Assembly: GCA_963769665.1 (NCBI GenBank) | Contig: CAVYMQ010000003.1 | Span: 868,001-932,000 of the forward strand | From: JACCTU01 sp963769665 | GTDB taxonomy: Bacteria; Actinomycetota; Thermoleophilia; Gaiellales; Gaiellaceae | Reading direction: 5' to 3' | Length of the DNA: 64,000 nt | In this document: piece after piece, positions 16,191 through 25,342 of the stretch | How positions within the stretch are numbered: the stretch's first letter is position 1 | Layout: each line of letters starts with the position of its first letter | Translations under genes and position numbers: made by a program | Notes under the pieces: generated by a model | What the model was told of the DNA's origin: nothing | The model's input: only the letters and a program-made list of their open reading frames with translations | Databases searched by the model: none

Positions 16191-17447
16191 TCAGCCGACG
16201 ATCCCCTGGAGCAGGGCCTCGGTTCGCTCCACCATCCGCTCGAGACCGTAGTTCTGCACGATCCGCGAGCGGCGTGGTTCGGCCAACCCCACGTGATCGG
16301 CTTCGAGCGCGTTGAGCCAGGCCTCCGCGAGCGCGGTCGGGCTGCGGGGGCTGACCGTGACCCCGACTCCGTCGAGGATGCGCGCTGCGTCGCCCACGTC
16401 GGTGGCGACGCACGGCCTCCCGCAGGCGAGCGCCTCCCCGAGGACGTTCGGGAACCCTTCGCCGAACGCGGAGCTCAACGTCGCCAGGTCGAAGGCGCTG
16501 TACGCGGCAGCCGGCTCCATGACCGACGGTTGCCAACGGAGACGGTTCTCGAGCCCGAGCGCTCGGCTCTGGCGCTCGAGGTTCCCCCGGATGCTGGGAG
16601 AACCCTCCCCGATGCAGACAAATCGGAGGTCGGGACGTCGAGCCGCTGCCGCAGCAGCGGCTCGGAGGAACGTCGGGTGGTCCTTCTTCGGTTCGAGCCG
16701 TGCGACGAGACCGATCAGCACGTCGCGGTCCGCGACACCCCACTCGGCACGCAGGCGGCGCCTGCCTTCGGGGTCGGGCCGGAAGGTCTCCGTGTCGATC
16801 CCGTTGTCGACGACGCACATCCTGGAGGGGTCGAACCCGTGAGCGACCGCGTCGTCCTTTCCGGCATGCGAGTTCGCGATCACGAGGTCGGCGAAACGGG
16901 AGAGCCTTGCCTCGAGCGCGTGCACGGGCGTGGTCAAGGCGTTGTACGTGAACAGCCTCGAATCGCTCATGCGAATGCCCCACACGAGCCGCGCACGAGG
17001 ATTCACCAGCTTGACCGGCACTGTAAGCACGTTCGGCACTGCGAGGTAGGAGTGCACGATTTCGTCGCTTCGTCCTGCCGCCCCTCGCAGGTACCGGAGG
17101 AGGATCCGCTGGGCGTCCCAGCGGCCGCGGACGTTCAGGACGTCATACGGCACGCCGTGGGCGTGAAGCCGCCTCTCGACGGTGGGGTTGGCGTGGAACA
17201 CGACGACTCGAATCTCATGCCCACGGCGGTGCAGCCCGCCGGCGAGATTGACGAGCTGCCGCTCCGCGCCGCCCGACTCCCGTGCCCAGGCGAGGAGTCG
17301 TACCTTGAGCCGGGTTTGTGCCCGGATGTGTCGTCCGTCGGCTGACGACGGCGCCGGAAGTCCGCGGTCGAGTAGCCGCTCAGTCTTCAGGAACGACCGT
17401 GCCGCGTCGAACCAAGTGGTCGTACTCCGCCGCCCAGCGCTTCTCAT
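16191..17447 (-). CDS. Glycosyltransferase family 4
   Basis: GT-B fold sugar transferase. The N-terminal domain has the acceptor-side ESGGAERQLVNLAGGLHRRG. The C-terminal nucleotide-sugar domain has LVARLEPKKDHPTFLRA and the EX7E-type AFGEGFPNVLGEALACG, with the catalytic glutamates in place. The start is a problem: the only standard in-frame start (ATG 17447) makes a 68-base overlap with the upstream solute-binding protein gene, and the recognisable family start begins near LKVRLLAWARESGG, where there is no ATG, GTG or TTG. A CTG near 17389 or a sequence error is possible. It follows the binding-protein gene on the same strand. Confidence 0.82.
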   Translation of the reverse strand: MRSAGRRSTTTWFDAARSFLKTERLLDRGLPAPSSADGRHIRAQTRLKVRLLAWARESGGAERQLVNLAGGLHRRGHEIRVVVFHANPTVERRLHAHGVPYDVLNVRGRWDAQRILLRYLRGAAGRSDEIVHSYLAVPNVLTVPVKLVNPRARLVWGIRMSDSRLFTYNALTTPVHALEARLSRFADLVIANSHAGKDDAVAHGFDPSRMCVVDNGIDTETFRPDPEGRRRLRAEWGVADRDVLIGLVARLEPKKDHPTFLRAAAAAAARRPDLRFVCIGEGSPSIRGNLERQSRALGLENRLRWQPSVMEPAAAYSAFDLATLSSAFGEGFPNVLGEALACGRPCVATDVGDAARILDGVGVTVSPRSPTALAEAWLNALEADHVGLAEPRRSRIVQNYGLERMVERTEALLQGIVG

Positions 17448-18462
17448 CTGCCGCGATCGCCTTGAGGTCGATCACGACCTGCTCGAAGCCCTCTCGCGAC
17501 TGGAGCGACGTACGCGCGGGCACCCAGCCGTTCTGCGCGTAGAGCTCCTGTGCTTCCGTCAGCACCCACTGAATGAACAACGCGGCCGTCGCAGGTCGTC
17601 GGCTGTTCGCGGCGATCCCCATGCCCTGCGCGCGCAGGAACGCCGGTTCGGCCACCGGCTTCCACGCGATCGGGGCTCCCTCCTTCGTCGCGCGGTCGAC
17701 GATGTGCGTGAAGTTCGATGCCGCCACAGCGACTTCTCCCGACGCCGTCAGCTCGCCCATCAGCGAGTGCCCTCTGATCACTTTCGCTCCGTCCGCGATC
17801 GCCTCGAACAGCCTGTCGATCTCCGCGACGGGCTTTCCCTGCTGCACCCAGTACTCGCGGAGGCCGGCGTACCAGTCGAAGTCCTCGAGCTCGAGCGCGA
17901 GCTTCCCGTTCCAGCGTGGGTCGGCGAGGTCCTCCCACCGCTGCGGTTCGGTTCCGGGCGGAACGGCCTTCGTGTTCCAGCTGATGCCGAAGCGGTTGTT
18001 TCGCACGGCGACCCAGCCGTCGCCGACGACGTCGTCGTCGATCCCTCCGGTGTCGACCGGCAGCCCTTTCACGAGCACCCCTTCCTCGGCGAGTGAGATC
18101 AGCACGGGCGTTGCGACCTCGACGATGTCCGCGTTGTGGCGTCCGGCGGCCGTCTCCTGCGACACGCGCTGGGCGACGTCGCTCGAGTTCCCGGTGTAGA
18201 TCGAGACCTCGACGTCGTATTTCTTCGCGAACTGGTCGGCGATCTCCTCGCCGACCTCGTCGCTGAGCGAGCTGTACATCTGCAGACGCCCGTCCTCGTC
18301 ACCGGCGAGCTCCACGAGCTTGGCGGTGAGCTCCTCGCCTGTCAGCCCTTGGACGGCTGCGAGGACGTCCTGGTTCGTGTGCACCGCGGCGCTGTCGTTC
18401 TCGCCTCCGCACCCTCCCGCGATCAGAAGGACACAGGCAAGGAGGGTGACGGCTCGCGGCAT
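17380..18462 (-). CDS. Fe(III)-type ABC importer substrate-binding lipoprotein
   Basis: Solute-binding protein of 360 residues with a lipoprotein signal ending in LIAGGCGG and then the iron/spermidine-type fold: IYTGNSSDVAQRV, then ADIVEVATP, FGISWNTKAVPPG and WEDLADPRWNGKLAL. This group includes FbpA/AfuA iron binders and relatives for thiamine or 2-aminoethylphosphonate. ATG 18460-18462 follows CATAAT by six bases, so it is likely leaderless. It diverges from the matching permease/ATPase genes across a 55-base spacer, an uncommon split for an importer whose parts are usually in one operon. Confidence 0.87.
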   Translation of the reverse strand: MPRAVTLLACVLLIAGGCGGENDSAAVHTNQDVLAAVQGLTGEELTAKLVELAGDEDGRLQMYSSLSDEVGEEIADQFAKKYDVEVSIYTGNSSDVAQRVSQETAAGRHNADIVEVATPVLISLAEEGVLVKGLPVDTGGIDDDVVGDGWVAVRNNRFGISWNTKAVPPGTEPQRWEDLADPRWNGKLALELEDFDWYAGLREYWVQQGKPVAEIDRLFEAIADGAKVIRGHSLMGELTASGEVAVAASNFTHIVDRATKEGAPIAWKPVAEPAFLRAQGMGIAANSRRPATAALFIQWVLTEAQELYAQNGWVPARTSLQSREGFEQVVIDLKAIAADEKRWAAEYDHLVRRGTVVPED

Positions 18463-18468
18463 CGTGCG

Positions 18469-18476
18469 ATTATGGT
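18469..18476. promoter_or_regulatory. Overlapping divergent -10 boxes
   Basis: Read on the minus strand 18469-18474 is CATAAT, six bases before the binding-protein ATG. Read on the plus strand 18471-18476 is TATGGT, about 41 bases before the permease ATG. The two promoters share bases, so the divergent halves of this importer are probably regulated together. Confidence 0.5.
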
Positions 18477-18517
18477 CCCTCGGCCGCGTCCTGGCAGGCG
18501 CCGCCGCCCGACGCCCG

Positions 18518-20236
18518 ATGACCGAGCACGCAGCATCCCTCCGCGTCCGTCCCCCGCGTGCGTCGAGATTCGCACGCGTTCGCGCCCACCTTCCAGTTGC
18601 GGGGACGCTCCTGCTGGTCGGCTTTCTCGTCCTCCTGCCGCTCGCGTACCTCGTGTGGCGCACGTTCGTCGAGGACGGCTCGTTCACGCTTCGCTTCGCT
18701 CGGGAGGCCTATGCCGTCGACGGACTGGGTGAGATGGTCGGCATGTCGTTCGTCTTCGCGGGTGGGGCGACGGCGGTGGCGCTCCTGACCGGCGTGCCGC
18801 TCGCGTGGTTGCTGGTGCGCACGGACCTTCCGCTGCGACGCACGTGTCTCGCGCTCGCGCTGCTGCCGCTGGCGATCCCGAGCGTGCTCTTCACGATCGC
18901 GTGGATCTTCCTCGGGAGCCCGAACGCGGGGCTGATCAACACCGTCGCCGGCGCGAGCCTCGTCGACGTCTTCGGCCTCAGCGGGATGATCCTGGTCGAG
19001 GGCGTCCACCTGTCGCCGCTCGTGCTGCTCCTGACGGCCGCCGCGGTTCGCTCGATCGACCCCTCGCTCGAGGAGGGAGCGCTCTGCAGCGGCGCGTCGC
19101 TTGCGACCGTGCTCCGCCGAATCACGCTGCCTTTGCTTCGCCCGGCCCTGCTCGCGGGCGCGCTCGTCTCGCTCATCCGGGCGCTCGAGACGTTCGAGGT
19201 GCCGGCGCTGATCGGCGTCCCCGGCGGGATCTGGGTGTTCACGTCGCGGATCTTCCAGGCGCTGCACCGATTCCCCGACGGGATCTCGTTAGCCGGTGCG
19301 TACTCGCTTCCACTCGTTGTCCTCACGTGCGGCGGTGCGCTCCTGCTCGGAGTGCTCACCCGTCGCCGCAGCGCATTCGAGACCGTGAGCGGACGAGGAA
19401 CGACGAGGCAGCCGCTTGCGCTCGGGCGCGCGCGCGGTCCGGCCTTCGCGCTCGTCGCGGTCTACCTCGCAGTGACGGTCGTCCTGCCGACGCTCGCGCT
19501 GATCTGGATGTCCACGCAGCCGTACCTCGCAAGTCCGTCCAGAGCGAGCTTCGCCCGCGCATCTCTCGAGGGCTACACGGACGTGCTCAACGACCCGACG
19601 ACGGTTCGCGCGTTCTCGAACTCGATCCTCCTGGGGACTTCGGCGGCCACGGTGACGGTGGCAATCGGAGGGGTCGTCGCGTGGTTTGCCGTGCGCTCCG
19701 CCGTGCGGGGCCGGCACTCCGCGGACGCCCTCGCGTTTCTCCCCCTCGCACTCCCTGGGATCGTGCTCGGCACGGCGTTGCTCGCGTTCTGGGTTCGCAT
19801 CCCCGTGACGATCTACGGGACGCTCTGGATCCTCTTGCTCGCGTACGTCACACGTTTCCTGCCGTACGGCCTGCGCGCGGCTTCGTCCGCGATGTCGCAG
19901 CTCGGCAGGGACCTCGAAGAGGCAGCGCAGGTCAGCGGCGCCTCGTGGAGCCAGGCGTTCCGTCGAGTCGTGCTCCCGCTCGCGGGGCCCGGTCTGCTCG
20001 CGGGCTGGATCATGGTCGTCGTGTTCGCGATTCGCGACCTTTCGGCGTCGATCGTTCTCTACTCGCCGGGGAACGAAGTCATCTCCGTGCAGGTCTGGCA
20101 GGAGTACCAAAACGGGAACTTCCAGACGGTCGGAGCGCTCGGCGTCATCACCACCCTCGTCTCCGTCGTGCTCGTCGGCATCGCTGCGCTGCTGGTGCGC
20201 CACGTTGCCAGACAGGTGAGCCGTGCTCGAGGTTGA
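18518..20236 (+). CDS. ABC importer permease, fused two-domain (FbpB/AfuB type)
   Basis: Membrane subunit of 572 residues with two complete permease domains in one chain, about twelve helices in all, as usual in iron(III) importers. Each half has its own EAA loop: LEEGALCSGASLATVLRRIT in the first and LEEAAQVSGASWSQAFRRVV in the second. ATG 18518 is the first start in the reading frame after the promoter. Its end overlaps the ATPase start by 14 bases. The partner binding protein is encoded divergently at 17380-18462. Confidence 0.92.
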   Translation: MTEHAASLRVRPPRASRFARVRAHLPVAGTLLLVGFLVLLPLAYLVWRTFVEDGSFTLRFAREAYAVDGLGEMVGMSFVFAGGATAVALLTGVPLAWLLVRTDLPLRRTCLALALLPLAIPSVLFTIAWIFLGSPNAGLINTVAGASLVDVFGLSGMILVEGVHLSPLVLLLTAAAVRSIDPSLEEGALCSGASLATVLRRITLPLLRPALLAGALVSLIRALETFEVPALIGVPGGIWVFTSRIFQALHRFPDGISLAGAYSLPLVVLTCGGALLLGVLTRRRSAFETVSGRGTTRQPLALGRARGPAFALVAVYLAVTVVLPTLALIWMSTQPYLASPSRASFARASLEGYTDVLNDPTTVRAFSNSILLGTSAATVTVAIGGVVAWFAVRSAVRGRHSADALAFLPLALPGIVLGTALLAFWVRIPVTIYGTLWILLLAYVTRFLPYGLRAASSAMSQLGRDLEEAAQVSGASWSQAFRRVVLPLAGPGLLAGWIMVVVFAIRDLSASIVLYSPGNEVISVQVWQEYQNGNFQTVGALGVITTLVSVVLVGIAALLVRHVARQVSRARG

Positions 20237-21344
20237 GGGCATCGTCAAGACGTTCGAGGGCCGCGACGGCAACGTCAGGGCGGTCGACGGCGTCTCGTTC
20301 TCGGTCGAGGAGGGTCGCCTGTTCAGCCTGCTCGGGCCGTCCGGCTGCGGCAAGACCACGGTGCTCCGCTGCATCGCCGGCCTCGAGCGACCGGAGGCAG
20401 GGCGGATCACGGTCGCCGGCCAGACGCTCTACTCGGCCGAGCAGAATCGGTACGTGCCTCCGAACCAGCGCGGGCTCGGGATGGTCTTCCAGTCGTACGC
20501 GATCTGGCCGCACCTCTCCGTCTACGGGAACGTCGCCTTTCCGCTCGCCTCGGTGCCACGTCGCCGACGGCTGCCCAAGGCAGAGATCGCCGCACGGGTG
20601 GGCCGCGTGCTCGAAGCGGTGCGGCTGGGCGACGTCGCAGGACGGCCTGCAACGGGCCTGTCGGGCGGGCAGCAGCAGCGCCTCGCGCTGGCACGCGCGC
20701 TCGTGACGGAGCCGCGGCTCCTCTTGCTCGACGAGCCGCTCTCGAGCCTCGACCTGCAGTTGCGCGAGGAGATGCGACTCGAGCTCAAGCGGCTTCAGCG
20801 TGAGCTCCGTGTCACGACGGTGTACGTCACGCACGACCAGCTCGAGGCGCTTGCGCTCTCGAACGCGGTTGGCGTGATGCAGGCGGGCAAGCTCGAGCAG
20901 GTCGGTCGTCCGCGCGACGTCTATTACCGCCCGGGTACGAAGTTCGTCGCGGGGTTCGTCGGCGCCTCCAACCTGATCGAGGGGATCGTCGAGGGGAACG
21001 ACGGAGACGGGCTCGTGGTCGTGCGTACTCCGGAGGGGGAGTTGCGGGCCCGTTCGCGCATCGTCTGGCCGACCGACGCGCGCGTGCTGGTCGTCGTGCG
21101 CCCGGAGCACGTCACCATCGACCCGACGCCGACCGACGGCGGCGAAGACGGTGGCTGGCGAGGCACGGTCGTGACGCGCGCGTTTCTCGGCAGCGCGATG
21201 GACCACGTCGTCGCGGTGGGCGACCGCGAGGTCCGAGTTCGCGGTCCCGTCGGGCCGTCGATCAGGCCGGGTACGTCGGTGCAGCTTCGCTTCTCGTCCG
21301 AGTCCTGCGCGATCGTGGAGCTGGATGCCGAAGCTGCTGACTGA
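20223..21344 (+). CDS. ABC importer ATPase with TOBE domain (FbpC/PotA type)
   Basis: Nucleotide-binding subunit of 373 residues. Walker A is GPSGCGKTT, signature LSGGQQQRLALARAL, Walker B LLLLDEPLSSLD, switch VYVTHDQLEAL, followed by a C-terminal TOBE region from about residue 240 (VRPEHVTIDP). GTG 20223 overlaps the permease end. The 3' end overlaps the start of the adenylate-forming gene at 21325 by 20 bases, so importer and enzyme are made from one mRNA. Substrate likely iron or a metal chelate by family, unproven. Confidence 0.93.
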   Translation: MLEVEGIVKTFEGRDGNVRAVDGVSFSVEEGRLFSLLGPSGCGKTTVLRCIAGLERPEAGRITVAGQTLYSAEQNRYVPPNQRGLGMVFQSYAIWPHLSVYGNVAFPLASVPRRRRLPKAEIAARVGRVLEAVRLGDVAGRPATGLSGGQQQRLALARALVTEPRLLLLDEPLSSLDLQLREEMRLELKRLQRELRVTTVYVTHDQLEALALSNAVGVMQAGKLEQVGRPRDVYYRPGTKFVAGFVGASNLIEGIVEGNDGDGLVVVRTPEGELRARSRIVWPTDARVLVVVRPEHVTIDPTPTDGGEDGGWRGTVVTRAFLGSAMDHVVAVGDREVRVRGPVGPSIRPGTSVQLRFSSESCAIVELDAEAAD

Positions 21345-22914
21345 GGCCCGCCGCTTCCGGACGTTCGCGGGTGACCTCTGGCGCTACCTCGGCCGCGACT
21401 TCCCGCCCGACGAGTGTCGCGCGCTGCTCGCGGCGCAGTTGCGCGACCGCGAGCGCACCTTCCTCGAGCTGCTCGAGCGCGCTGTCTACGCACGGCCGTC
21501 CAGCCCGTACCGGGCGCTGCTCCTGCACGTCGGCGCCGAGCACGGTGACGTCGCTGCGCTCGTGCGCGAGCGGGGGGTCGAAGCCGCCCTCGGTCGGCTG
21601 CACGAGCAAGGCGTCTACCTCACGCTCGAGGAGTTCACGGGGCATCGCGCGATCGTCCGGCCGGGCGGCCTCGAGCTGGCGACGCGCCACGAGGACTTCG
21701 ACAACCCCGTCCTCCGCCGTGGGTACTCGGGCACGAGCGGCGGCTCTCGACGTGCACCGCGGCGCACGATGGTCGACTTCGGCCACCTCGTTCACCAGAC
21801 CGCCTACCAGCGGCTCTACCTCGAGGCATTCGGGCTCGAAGGCCGGCCAGCGGTGCTCTGGCGTCCCGCCCCGCCTGCGAAGTCCGGCTTCAACAACGCG
21901 CTGCGTTCGGCGCGGATCGGCGTTTCGGTCGAGTGGTTCGCGCAGAACCGCCTCGGCTTCCGCGACGTGTCCCTGCAGGACTGGATCGCGCTGCGGACGG
22001 CGCTCGTTGCAACGCGCCTGCGTGGACCTGAGATCCCGAAGCCCCGCCACGTGCCGCTCGACCGCGCCGAGGTCGTTGCGCGGCGGCTGGCCGAGCTCGT
22101 CGCCGCCGGGACGCCCGCGGTCCTCCAGGCTCCTGGCGGCTCCGGAGTTCGCGTTGCACTGGCGGCGGCAGCCGAGGGGCTCGACCTCTCCGGGACGGTC
22201 TTTCGCCTTGGCGGCGAGCCGCTGACACGTGCGAAGCTGGACGCGCTCGAGCGAGTCGGTGCGTTGGGCCACTGCAACTACTCGATGTCGGAGCTCGGTC
22301 GCGTGGGGATCGGTTGCGCCGCGAACGACCGACTCGGGATCGACGACGTCCACGTGCTGACGGGCAAGGTCGCGATCTTCCTACGCCCGACGGCCGACGG
22401 GATCGTCGACGTGCCCGCGCTCGTGATCACGTCGCTCGACCCGACGACGCCGAAGCTGATGCTCAACGTGGAGAGCGGCGACACCGGCGTGCTGGTCGAG
22501 CGCGATTGCGGCTGCGCGGTCGGTGACGCGGGCTACCGGCTCCACCTGCACACGATCCGGAGCTACGACAAGCTCACGAGCGAGGGCACGAACTTCTTCG
22601 GCGGCGCGATCATGCGGCTCGTCGAGGATGTGCTCCCGGCGCGCTTTGGCGGTGGACCGACCGATTACCAGTTCGTGGAGGACGAACACGAGGGCCTGCC
22701 CCGCGTCCGCCTCTTCGTCAGTCCCCGCGTCGGCGTGGTGGACGAGCGGGAGATCGTCGACCAGGCGCTGGGTGGGCTCGGCAAGGGCCCCGGGTACCGG
22801 CAGATGATGGCCGGCATCTGGCGCGACGGCGTGACGCTGACGGTCGAGCGGTCCGAGCCCCTCCACACTTCCGCAGCGAAGATCCCCGCGTTGCACGTGC
22901 TGCCGCGTCCGTGA
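21325..22914 (+). CDS. Divergent PaaK-like adenylate-forming enzyme (copy 1)
   Basis: Protein of 529 residues that resembles the phenylacetate-CoA ligase branch of acyl-adenylating enzymes, which activate a carboxylate with ATP. Visible are a P-loop-like SGTSGGSRRAP (about 135-145), FRLGGEPLT, an A5-like CNYSMSELGRVGIGCA, the Cys-rich ERDCGCAVG (about 390-400), LHTIRSYDKLTSEG as the hinge, and a C-terminal lysine in AAKIPALH. An unusually long N-terminal helical region precedes the P-loop. The classical YGxTE is altered. It is coupled by a 20-base overlap to the ABC ATPase and by GTGA to the methyltransferase. The activated substrate is unknown. Confidence 0.72.
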   Translation: MPKLLTEARRFRTFAGDLWRYLGRDFPPDECRALLAAQLRDRERTFLELLERAVYARPSSPYRALLLHVGAEHGDVAALVRERGVEAALGRLHEQGVYLTLEEFTGHRAIVRPGGLELATRHEDFDNPVLRRGYSGTSGGSRRAPRRTMVDFGHLVHQTAYQRLYLEAFGLEGRPAVLWRPAPPAKSGFNNALRSARIGVSVEWFAQNRLGFRDVSLQDWIALRTALVATRLRGPEIPKPRHVPLDRAEVVARRLAELVAAGTPAVLQAPGGSGVRVALAAAAEGLDLSGTVFRLGGEPLTRAKLDALERVGALGHCNYSMSELGRVGIGCAANDRLGIDDVHVLTGKVAIFLRPTADGIVDVPALVITSLDPTTPKLMLNVESGDTGVLVERDCGCAVGDAGYRLHLHTIRSYDKLTSEGTNFFGGAIMRLVEDVLPARFGGGPTDYQFVEDEHEGLPRVRLFVSPRVGVVDEREIVDQALGGLGKGPGYRQMMAGIWRDGVTLTVERSEPLHTSAAKIPALHVLPRP

Positions 22915-23720
22915 ACGACTGGGACGCGATGGCCGGCGTCTGGCTCGAGCGGCCGGCGGGCGGCCTCTGGCGGCGGCACAGCGACGCGCTCAACCGCAGG
23001 CTGCTGGAGCGTTGGCTGCCCGAAGGGCTCGGGGCCGTGCTCAAGACGGATCTCTTCGACGAGGCGGTGAGCGACGGGCTCACGCCGGTGCTCGACGCGC
23101 ACGCGTCGCGCGTCGTGGGCGTCGATCTGAACGTTGAGATCGTCGATGCGGCTCGGCGACGCCACCCTGGGGTCGAGGCGCACGTCGCCGACGTTCGTGA
23201 GCTGCCGTTCGAGAGCGCGACCTTCGACGCCGTCGTCTCCAATTCGACGCTCGACCACTTCGACCACGAGCGGGAGATCGCCGTCGCCGTCGGCGAATTG
23301 GCACGAGTGCTTCGTCCGGGAGGGCACCTCCTGCTCACGCTCGACAACCCCGCGAACCCGGTCGTCGCGCTCGGCAAGGCGTTGCCGCGGAGCGGGTTGA
23401 ACCGAGCCTGGCGCGCGGTCGGGAAGCGGACCGCACGTGTCGGCCTCGCTCCGTACTACATGGGCGCCACTCTTGGCCCGGGGGCAATGAGGGAGACAGC
23501 GCGAGCGGCGGGGCTCGAACCCGTGGAGGAGACGACGCTCATCCACGCGCCGCGGGTTCTGGCGGTGATGGTCGCGGCCGTACTCGAGTCGCGATCGCCC
23601 AGCATCCAGTCCGGTTTCTTGTCGTTGCTGGCGGGCTGCGAACGTCTCGGCTCTACACCCGTGGGCCGCTTCACAGCACACGCCAATGCGCTGCTCGCCG
23701 TGAAGCCGGACCGTGGCTAG
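22911..23720 (+). CDS. SAM-dependent class I methyltransferase
   Basis: Protein of 269 residues with the Rossmann motifs VVGVDLNVEIVDAARRR, then FDAVVSNSTLDHF and LARVLRPGGHLLLTLDNPAN. Upstream of motif I is the unusual AVLKTDLFDEAVSDGL, which replaces the normal glycine-rich loop and also occurs in the pseudogene at 43060-43860. GTG 22911 overlaps the previous stop. It lies between two adenylate-forming genes, so it probably methylates the same small molecule or carrier (inference). Acceptor atom unknown. Confidence 0.82.
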   Translation: MNDWDAMAGVWLERPAGGLWRRHSDALNRRLLERWLPEGLGAVLKTDLFDEAVSDGLTPVLDAHASRVVGVDLNVEIVDAARRRHPGVEAHVADVRELPFESATFDAVVSNSTLDHFDHEREIAVAVGELARVLRPGGHLLLTLDNPANPVVALGKALPRSGLNRAWRAVGKRTARVGLAPYYMGATLGPGAMRETARAAGLEPVEETTLIHAPRVLAVMVAAVLESRSPSIQSGFLSLLAGCERLGSTPVGRFTAHANALLAVKPDRG

Positions 23721-23761
23721 TCCTCTTCTACTGCTCAACCCCACGCGTCCAGACGCCTGAC

Positions 23762-23767
23762 TACGAT
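23762..23767 (+). promoter_or_regulatory. -10 box for adenylate-forming copy 2 (leaderless)
   Basis: TACGAT is followed by six bases and the GTG at 23774. It lies in the 53-base gap after the methyltransferase, so copy 2 has its own promoter in addition to any read-through. Confidence 0.5.
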
Positions 23768-23773
23768 CCGCGC

Positions 23774-25342
23774 GTGCTTTCGGACCTGCGGATGTTGGCT
23801 GGGTACGCGACCGGAATCGTCCCGTATCTCCGCGACCGGCTCGATGTCGCGCGCTGCCGCGAGCTGATTGCGCTCGGCCACGCGCGGCGCGCGGATACCT
23901 TCCTCGTTTTGCTCGAGCGGGCCGTCTACGGCAACGCCGGTAGCCCGTATCTCCCACTCCTCAGCCACGCCGGGATCGAGTACGGCGATGTCGCACGGCT
24001 TGTCCGGCAAGACGGGGTGGAGTCGGCGCTTGCCGACCTCTACGACGCCGGGGTGAGGGTGTCGATCGACGAGTGGAAGGGGCGCTCGCCGATTCGGCGA
24101 GCCGGGATCGAGTTGCCGTTCACGCACGTTCGTGCGACCAATCCTCTCGTCGCCGGTCGGTTCGAGGCCATCAGTGGCGGAACGTCGGGCGGCGAGCCTC
24201 GCCCGGTGGTCGTCAACTTTCCATTCCTGACGCAGCTGACGATGTACCACGGCTCATTTCTCGACGCGTTCGGTGTGGGTGCACGACCGACGGCGCTGTG
24301 GTACCCGGTGCCGCCGTCGGTCGCCGGCTTGACCAATGTGCTTCCGAACCTCAAGCTCGGCCGCTCCGTCGACCACTGGTTCACGCAGATTCCTGTCTCG
24401 CGACGGCCGGGCGTCGCCAGACGGGCGGCCTTGACTGGGGTCGCGTACGTGGCGGGCAGGATCGCGGGTGCAGGCTTCCGCTATCCGGAGCACACGCCCG
24501 CGGATCTCGCCCTACGCGTCGCTGACTGGGCGCATCGGCAGCGCGAGGCGGGCACGCCGGCACTGGTGCAGTGCACGCCGAGTTCCGGCGTGCGCGTGTG
24601 CCGGGCGGCGCGCGAGGCCGGCCTGGAGCTCGCGGGAACGATCTTCCGCTTCGGCGGCGAGGCGCTGACGGCCGGCAAGGCGGAGGCCGTCGCCGAGAGC
24701 GGCGCGACAGCCGGGTGCCAGTACTTCATCGAGGGAGGACAGGCCGGGATCGCCTGTGCCGATCCGGTCGCGCCCGGCGACGTGCACCTGACGGATGACG
24801 CGTTTGCACTCCTGCGACGACCGGTCGAGGGCGGCGGCGGCTCTCAGCCGCTCGTCCTGACGACGGTCAGCCTCGAGGCGCCGAAGGTGCTGCTGAACGT
24901 CGAGATCGGCGACGAGGCGGTCGTCGTCGAGCGTGACTGCGGCTGTTCGACCGGCGAGCTGGGGCTACGGCGTCACTTGCACACGATCCGTAGCTACGAG
25001 CTCTTCACGAGCGAGGGTATGAGCATCCGCGGCGCCGAGCTCTCCGCGCTCGTCGACGACGTCCTGCCAGGGCGGTTCGGCGGGCAGGCGACCGACTATC
25101 AGTTCTCAGAGGAGGAGCGGGGCGAGCTCTCCCGCGTCCGGCTGCTCGTCAGCCCGGCTGTCGGCGACATCGACGAGCGTGCCGTCGTCGAGACCGTGTA
25201 CCGGTACCTGGCCGCGCAAGGGCGATCGGAGGCAATGATGAGCGACGTCTGGCGCGGTGCGCGAACGCTCGAGGTGGTGCGTGCGCGTCCGCATGTGACA
25301 ACAGCGAGCAAGACCCCTCCGCTGTACCGGCTACGCGGCTAG
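23774..25342 (+). CDS. Divergent PaaK-like adenylate-forming enzyme (copy 2)
   Basis: Protein of 522 residues, clearly paralogous to copy 1 along its whole length. Shared features are the N-terminal helical region, the P-loop-like ISGGTSGGEPRPV (about 133-145), FRFGGEALT, the Cys-rich ERDCGCSTGELG, LHTIRSYELFTSEG and the C-terminal lysine in ASKTPPLYRL. At the A5 position it has QYFIEGGQAGIACA, different from copy 1 and from classical PaaK, so the two copies probably differ in substrate or one is not a ligase. It starts with GTG from its own promoter and converges on the importer at 25339 with a four-base overlap. Confidence 0.72.
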   Translation: MLSDLRMLAGYATGIVPYLRDRLDVARCRELIALGHARRADTFLVLLERAVYGNAGSPYLPLLSHAGIEYGDVARLVRQDGVESALADLYDAGVRVSIDEWKGRSPIRRAGIELPFTHVRATNPLVAGRFEAISGGTSGGEPRPVVVNFPFLTQLTMYHGSFLDAFGVGARPTALWYPVPPSVAGLTNVLPNLKLGRSVDHWFTQIPVSRRPGVARRAALTGVAYVAGRIAGAGFRYPEHTPADLALRVADWAHRQREAGTPALVQCTPSSGVRVCRAAREAGLELAGTIFRFGGEALTAGKAEAVAESGATAGCQYFIEGGQAGIACADPVAPGDVHLTDDAFALLRRPVEGGGGSQPLVLTTVSLEAPKVLLNVEIGDEAVVVERDCGCSTGELGLRRHLHTIRSYELFTSEGMSIRGAELSALVDDVLPGRFGGQATDYQFSEEERGELSRVRLLVSPAVGDIDERAVVETVYRYLAAQGRSEAMMSDVWRGARTLEVVRARPHVTTASKTPPLYRLRG

